Shown here: positions 61,724 to 64,000 of the stretch, piece by piece
Numbering within the stretch: the stretch's first letter is position 1
Layout of the letters: each line of letters opens with the position of its first letter
Source of the DNA: Symmachiella dynata
GTDB lineage: Bacteria; Planctomycetota; Planctomycetia; Planctomycetales; Planctomycetaceae
Assembly (NCBI RefSeq): GCF_007747995.1
Contig: NZ_CP036276.1
Location: 7,703,810 to 7,767,809 of the forward strand
Length of the DNA stretch: 64,000 bases
Reading direction: 5' to 3'
The notes under the pieces: generated by a model
Databases searched by the model: none
The model's input: only the letters and a program-made list of their open reading frames with translations
Told to the model about the DNA's origin: nothing
Position numbers and translations under genes: made by a program

Positions 61724-62587
61724 TTACGGTGAGGTAATCATGGCTTCACCGGCGACGGCCGGTTGTCGCTGGTCCGGGTTGTGGTGATGTTCTTCGTCGG
61801 CGTCGTTGTTCATGGTGCGATGGAAGGTCACGTAGACGCACGCCAAAAAGGCCATGGGGTATTCCTCGACAAAATTCGCCTGCCCTTGGAAATTGAGTTT
61901 CTTCGCCAACACCTTTGCTAATCGCGCCGCCAGTTCGTGGCCGCGCTGATGCGTGACGACGAATCGCCGCTGCAAGAATTCTTCGATCAAAGTCAACGTT
62001 TTGTGTGGCGGAACGTAGGTGCCAATGTCTGAGCGGGATAGCGGTTGAATTTTTTCGAGGATGATCGGTTCACGCGGAAGCTGCACCTTGCGTTCTTCAA
62101 TCACAACCGTTCCCGCAGCCAGGTCGCCCAGTCGGCGGAACTTGCCGGAGGTGAATGCGGAGATGAAGCCGATGCCGTAGAGTGGAATCATGTCAGCCGC
62201 GCGGAGAAAGTTACGCATCAACGCTGACCAAAAACTGATCGGATAGCCCGCTTCTTGAATCACGCGAATGTTCATCGCATGTTTGCCGATCGTCTTGCCG
62301 CGAAAGAACCCTTCAAAGATGGCGAAGTAGCCCCACTCCATCAGGAACAACAGCACCAGCCACAGGCCCACAGGTACCCCTTCGATGGCCATTTCCGAAA
62401 TGCTCGCGATGATGGCCGCCACGAACAACACGATCCCGCGAATGACCGTATCGATGACATAGGCCCACAATCGCAGCGCCGGCCCCGCTAGTCGATAGGT
62501 CAACACCACGTTTTCTGGCGTTTCGATAGCGCTGTGCAATTCGACAATCGCCGGAACGTCGCTGGATGTCAGGTCGAGGGAACTCAT
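61724..62587 (-). CDS. RDD-family membrane protein
   Basis: A 287-residue protein. The RDD domain (residues ~25-165) shows YRLAGPALRLWAYVIDTVIRG (Arg, Asp, Asp positions), helices IVLFVAAIIASISEMAI and VGLWLVLLFLMEWGYFAIFE, and the GKTIGKHAMNIRVIQEAG motif, then FRRLGDLAAGTVVI. The C-terminal ~120 residues are soluble, with a second helical region and a His/Asp-rich tail (NNDADEEHHHNPDQ). RDD proteins may transport small molecules or assist in envelope function. It is the first gene of this membrane operon and diverges from the cysteine desulfurase. Confidence 0.92.
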   Translation of the reverse strand: MSSLDLTSSDVPAIVELHSAIETPENVVLTYRLAGPALRLWAYVIDTVIRGIVLFVAAIIASISEMAIEGVPVGLWLVLLFLMEWGYFAIFEGFFRGKTIGKHAMNIRVIQEAGYPISFWSALMRNFLRAADMIPLYGIGFISAFTSGKFRRLGDLAAGTVVIEERKVQLPREPIILEKIQPLSRSDIGTYVPPHKTLTLIEEFLQRRFVVTHQRGHELAARLAKVLAKKLNFQGQANFVEEYPMAFLACVYVTFHRTMNNDADEEHHHNPDQRQPAVAGEAMITSP

Positions 62588-62808
62588 TCAGTCGAGCGCC
62601 AACCGTCAAAGGATTGTGAAAACCAGGGAGACTTCGTCAACGGAAAACGATGTCCACCCTTAGATCGTAAACCGCCGCCCGCCGCAACGCTACTGTGTTG
62701 TGGCCCTCGTCCCCCAAATCCGCTCGCCCCGCCGCTTGTGATGTCGACAGCTTTCCAGGTAAAACAGCAGGAACTCCACTTCTTTTCTCTCCACAACGTC
62801 GTGAATTC

Positions 62809-63969
62809 ATGGCCGCTGATACGTCTCATCATCTGATCTATCTCGACAACAACGCCACCACACGGCCGTTGCCGGAAGTGTTGGAGGTAATGCAGCGGCA
62901 TTTTGCCGACAGTTTTGCGAATCCCGGGAGTCGACACGCCGCCGGTCGCGCTGCTCGCAAGGTGCTGGAGGCATCTCGCGAATCGATCGCTCAGATTCTG
63001 GGAGCCTCGCCGGAGGAACTGATCTTTACCAGCGGCGGCACCGAATCGATCAACCTCGCCATACGCGGCTTGGTTGGCACAAACCCCGGCACGATCGCCT
63101 TGCCGCACGGCGAACATCCCGCCACGCTCGAAGCCAGCCGCGCCCTGCAGCGGCGTGGCTGGAAACTGCATTTTCTCGATATCGACAGCGAAGGCCGCTT
63201 GGTCGAGGACCAGTTGCCTCACCTGCCATGGGAGGATTTGCAACTGGTTTCGGTGATGTTGGCACATAACGAAACCGGTGTAATTCAGGATCTGGGCTCG
63301 CTAGCAGCGTTGTGCCAGCAGCATCGCGTTCCGTTGCACGTGGACGCCGTTCAAGCAGCCGGCAAGATTCCGGTCGATTTTCATGTGCTGGGCGTCGATG
63401 CCATGAGCATCGGTGCGCACAAATTCAATGGCCCGCGGGGGATTGGCGGATTGTTGATCAAAGCGGAGCGGACGCTGAATCCGTTGATTTTTGGGGGGCA
63501 CCAGGAAGCAGAGCGGCGACCAGGTACCGAACCGGTGGCTTTGATTGCGGGAATGGCCGCTGCCTTGGAGGCGTTTGACGCGGATCCGACGTCACGATTC
63601 CAGCAATTGCAGCAACTCCGGGACCGGTTGCAAGCGGGATTGCGGGAGCGGTGTTCACCGGTTATCGTCAATGGCTCGCAGCAACATCGCTTGCCCAATA
63701 CGCTGAACATCGCCTTTCCTGGATTGGAGGGGGATCCGCTGCTGATTGCTCTCGATTTGGAAGGAATCGCCTGTTCGTTGGGAAGCGCCTGTGCCAGCGG
63801 TTCGTCGGAGCCGGCCCCCGTTTTGGTGGCGATGAATTGTCCGAACGAGGTGTTGGATTGTTCGATTCGTTTTAGCGTGGGAGTCGGGAATACAGAGGCG
63901 GAAATGGATGACGCCATCGGTCGCATCGCCGGTGTCGTGAACCGCATGCGAGACAATTGCTCCTTGTAA
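62809..63969 (+). CDS. Cysteine desulfurase (NifS/IscS family)
   Basis: A 386-residue PLP enzyme that mobilises sulfur from cysteine as an enzyme-bound persulfide for Fe-S cluster and other thio-cofactor assembly. It starts IYLDNNATTRPLPEV, with FTSGGTESINLAIRG binding PLP, the catalytic His in GEHPATLE, Asp179 in HVDAVQAAG, and the PLP Lys205 in SIGAHKFNGPRG. The persulfide cysteine is C328 in GSACASGS, an IscS/NifS-type (group I) loop. ATG 62809 is chosen to give the usual start. No iscU or nifU follows within the last 30 bases, so the partner lies outside the window or elsewhere. Confidence 0.94.
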   Translation: MAADTSHHLIYLDNNATTRPLPEVLEVMQRHFADSFANPGSRHAAGRAARKVLEASRESIAQILGASPEELIFTSGGTESINLAIRGLVGTNPGTIALPHGEHPATLEASRALQRRGWKLHFLDIDSEGRLVEDQLPHLPWEDLQLVSVMLAHNETGVIQDLGSLAALCQQHRVPLHVDAVQAAGKIPVDFHVLGVDAMSIGAHKFNGPRGIGGLLIKAERTLNPLIFGGHQEAERRPGTEPVALIAGMAAALEAFDADPTSRFQQLQQLRDRLQAGLRERCSPVIVNGSQQHRLPNTLNIAFPGLEGDPLLIALDLEGIACSLGSACASGSSEPAPVLVAMNCPNEVLDCSIRFSVGVGNTEAEMDDAIGRIAGVVNRMRDNCSL

Positions 63970-64000
63970 ACAAGACCGGGTAAACAAGACCGGAATGACC

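Noticed and set aside
1..64000. Search by eye for tRNA, rRNA and phage genes
   Set aside because: I found no convincing cloverleaf, rRNA segment or phage structural gene, but a dedicated covariance search could still reveal a tRNA that I missed.

Overview
The window reads as chromosomal DNA of a planctomycete, most likely a member of the Planctomycetaceae/Planctomycetales. The evidence is a set of gene families concentrated in that phylum: a PSD1-type cytochrome with DUF1549/DUF1553 paired with a DUF1501 protein, a DUF4159 protein, a HYExAFE protein, PQQ-repeat propellers, Tat-exported Gfo/Idh/MocA and xylose-isomerase-like TIM-barrel proteins, and an RDD/SpoIIM/DUF4129/DUF4350 membrane operon. 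The genus cannot be fixed from this sequence alone. Gene density is moderate and many spacers hold dispersed palindromic repeats.

Layout. 0-2 kb: two nearly identical tandem paralogues and a third small protein of unknown role. 2-6 kb: ispG, a YchF-type GTPase, an ExeA-like ATPase and a small membrane protein. 6-13.4 kb: a Gfo/Idh/MocA protein between two direct repeats, then surE, a ROK kinase and a PQQ propeller with a built-in methyltransferase domain. 13.5-19.3 kb: a TetR - adaptor - RND pump operon with a recognisable promoter and operator. 19.5-23 kb: a DUF4159 protein and a HYExAFE protein bracketed by inverted repeat copies. 23-26 kb: a dihydrodipicolinate-synthase-family protein with a tail resembling a microcompartment targeting peptide, and a TIM-barrel protein. 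26-30 kb: an AT-rich orphan gene, a STAS-like protein, an IS4-family insertion sequence and a small secreted or anchored protein. 30-36 kb: a membrane PQQ protein, a three-gene cassette (small exported peptide, PqqD-like protein, HprK-kinase/nucleotidyltransferase fusion) and a PRPP synthetase. 37-42 kb: mutS, adk, dprA. 42-43.5 kb: a second IS4-family element. 43.7-50 kb: the PSD1/DUF1501 pair and rodA. 50-55 kb: a thioredoxin, a glycosyltransferase and a large kinase-like membrane protein. 55-57.5 kb: rpsB-tsf with promoter, leader and terminator. 57.7-62.6 kb: the membrane operon. 62.8-64 kb: a cysteine desulfurase.

Most notable observations. (1) The two different IS4-family elements each sit exactly inside the 5-nt loop of a hairpin from the same dispersed repeat family. 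Each duplicates the whole loop (CTTGT / ACAAG) and both have the same orientation relative to the loop strand. An uninterrupted copy of the repeat lies at 48832-48911. (2) The cassette at 31998-34706, behind a near-consensus promoter, looks like a minimal peptide-modification system: it has the kinase and nucleotidyltransferase known from lasso-peptide tailoring but no cyclase beside it. (3) The aldolase-family enzyme at 23611-24633 carries a C-terminal encapsulation-peptide-like helix although no shell gene is in view. (4) Several nested palindromic repeat families recur, some inside probable operons.
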